This document shows, piece after piece, positions 63,890 through 64,000 of a stretch of 64,000 nt of DNA. The notes under the pieces are model-generated. The model searched no databases and was not told where the DNA came from. It saw nothing but the letters and a program-made list of their open reading frames with translations. Position numbers and translations under genes: made by a program. The stretch comes from SP5GCR1 sp965199685. GTDB taxonomy: Bacteria > Pseudomonadota > Gammaproteobacteria > Poriferisulfidales > Oxydemutatoraceae. Every line of letters begins with the position of its first letter. The first letter of the stretch is position 1. Where the stretch lies: the NCBI GenBank assembly GCA_965199685.1, contig OZ241323.1:1054001-1118000 (forward strand). Reading direction: 5' to 3'.

Positions 63890-64000
63890 CTTCCACTGTA
63901 TCTACATTTGTATAAATATTTAACTCTTCGGATATCAGGTTGATATCATCAATCGCATCATCAAAAACCGACATCTCTTTGATGCCTCTTTCGTCTATAT
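63882..64000 (-). CDS. OLD/RecF-type AAA ATPase, cassette copy 3 (C-terminal end only)
   Basis: The last 39 codons before the right edge read IDERGIKEMSVFDDAIDDIN then LISEELNIYTNVDTVEDD and TGA. This is the same C-terminus as copies 1 and 2 (DIDERGIKEMSVFDDAIDNI and DIDRKGIKEMSVFDDAIDDI). The stop at 63882-63884 lies inside the nuclease-like gene, as in copy 1. The rest of the gene is outside the window, so the array continues to the right. Confidence 0.85.
   Translation of the reverse strand, partial: IDERGIKEMSVFDDAIDDINLISEELNIYTNVDTVEDD

Noticed and set aside
1..64000. tRNA, rRNA or riboswitch genes
   Set aside because: No cloverleaf-like or conserved rRNA sequence was noticed by eye on either strand; a covariance search was not possible.

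Overview
The window looks like bacterial chromosome from a Gram-negative, probably gammaproteobacterial, possibly uncultured or symbiotic organism. The evidence is a DnaQ-type proofreading exonuclease, a YccA-like BI-1 membrane protein, an exported PQQ-type sugar dehydrogenase and moderate GC (estimated by eye in the low-to-mid 40s). No rRNA or tRNA was seen and the taxon cannot be fixed from the sequence. Intergenic DNA is unusually rich in short dispersed and tandem repeats, including a MITE-like family with inverted ends GGGGCTGTTGAAAAAGTG.

Layout. 1-1595 (-): N-terminal part of an exported GLUG-motif protein that runs off the left edge. 2014-4374 (+): a type II restriction-modification pair; the methyltransferase is intact and the TdeIII-like endonuclease is broken by one extra G. 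4375-5188: tandem repeats and a MITE-like element. 5189-6418 (-): exported sugar dehydrogenase. 6504-7166 (+): BI-1/YccA-like membrane protein. 7474-8148 (-): stand-alone nuclease/toxin-like protein of the phage-associated PBECR2 type. 8556-9236 (-): dnaQ.

9446-57652 (-) is a single uninterrupted gene for a 16,068-residue exported protein. It has a signal peptide, then 21 modules of about 720 residues that alternate between two types (A,B,A,B...; DNA period about 4.31 kb per pair), then ten cadherin-like beta-sandwich repeats of about 109 residues. Each module carries an acidic DxDxDG loop, GLUG repeats, a WDFG/YPxxRY closing segment, a CD...PPCG cysteine pair and two Ig/PKD-like domains. The sequence shows gene conversion, block duplication and domain swapping between modules. 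It reads as a giant cell-surface or secreted adhesin-like protein, but no C-terminal anchor is visible.

57653-58267: 41-bp tandem repeats just upstream of the giant gene, then another MITE-like element. 58268-64000 (-): a defence-like island. It holds at least three tandem copies of a cassette of an OLD/RecF-type AAA ATPase overlapping a small PD-(D/E)xK-like protein by 8 bp, followed by a DUF488 protein with an extra N-terminal domain. One nuclease copy has collapsed to a remnant by internal deletion, and the third ATPase is cut by the right edge. A hairpin and TATAAT-like box are conserved in both visible cassette leaders. This tandem ATPase-nuclease array plus DUF488 is the best candidate here for an undescribed (possibly anti-phage) system. 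The giant modular protein is the other outstanding object.
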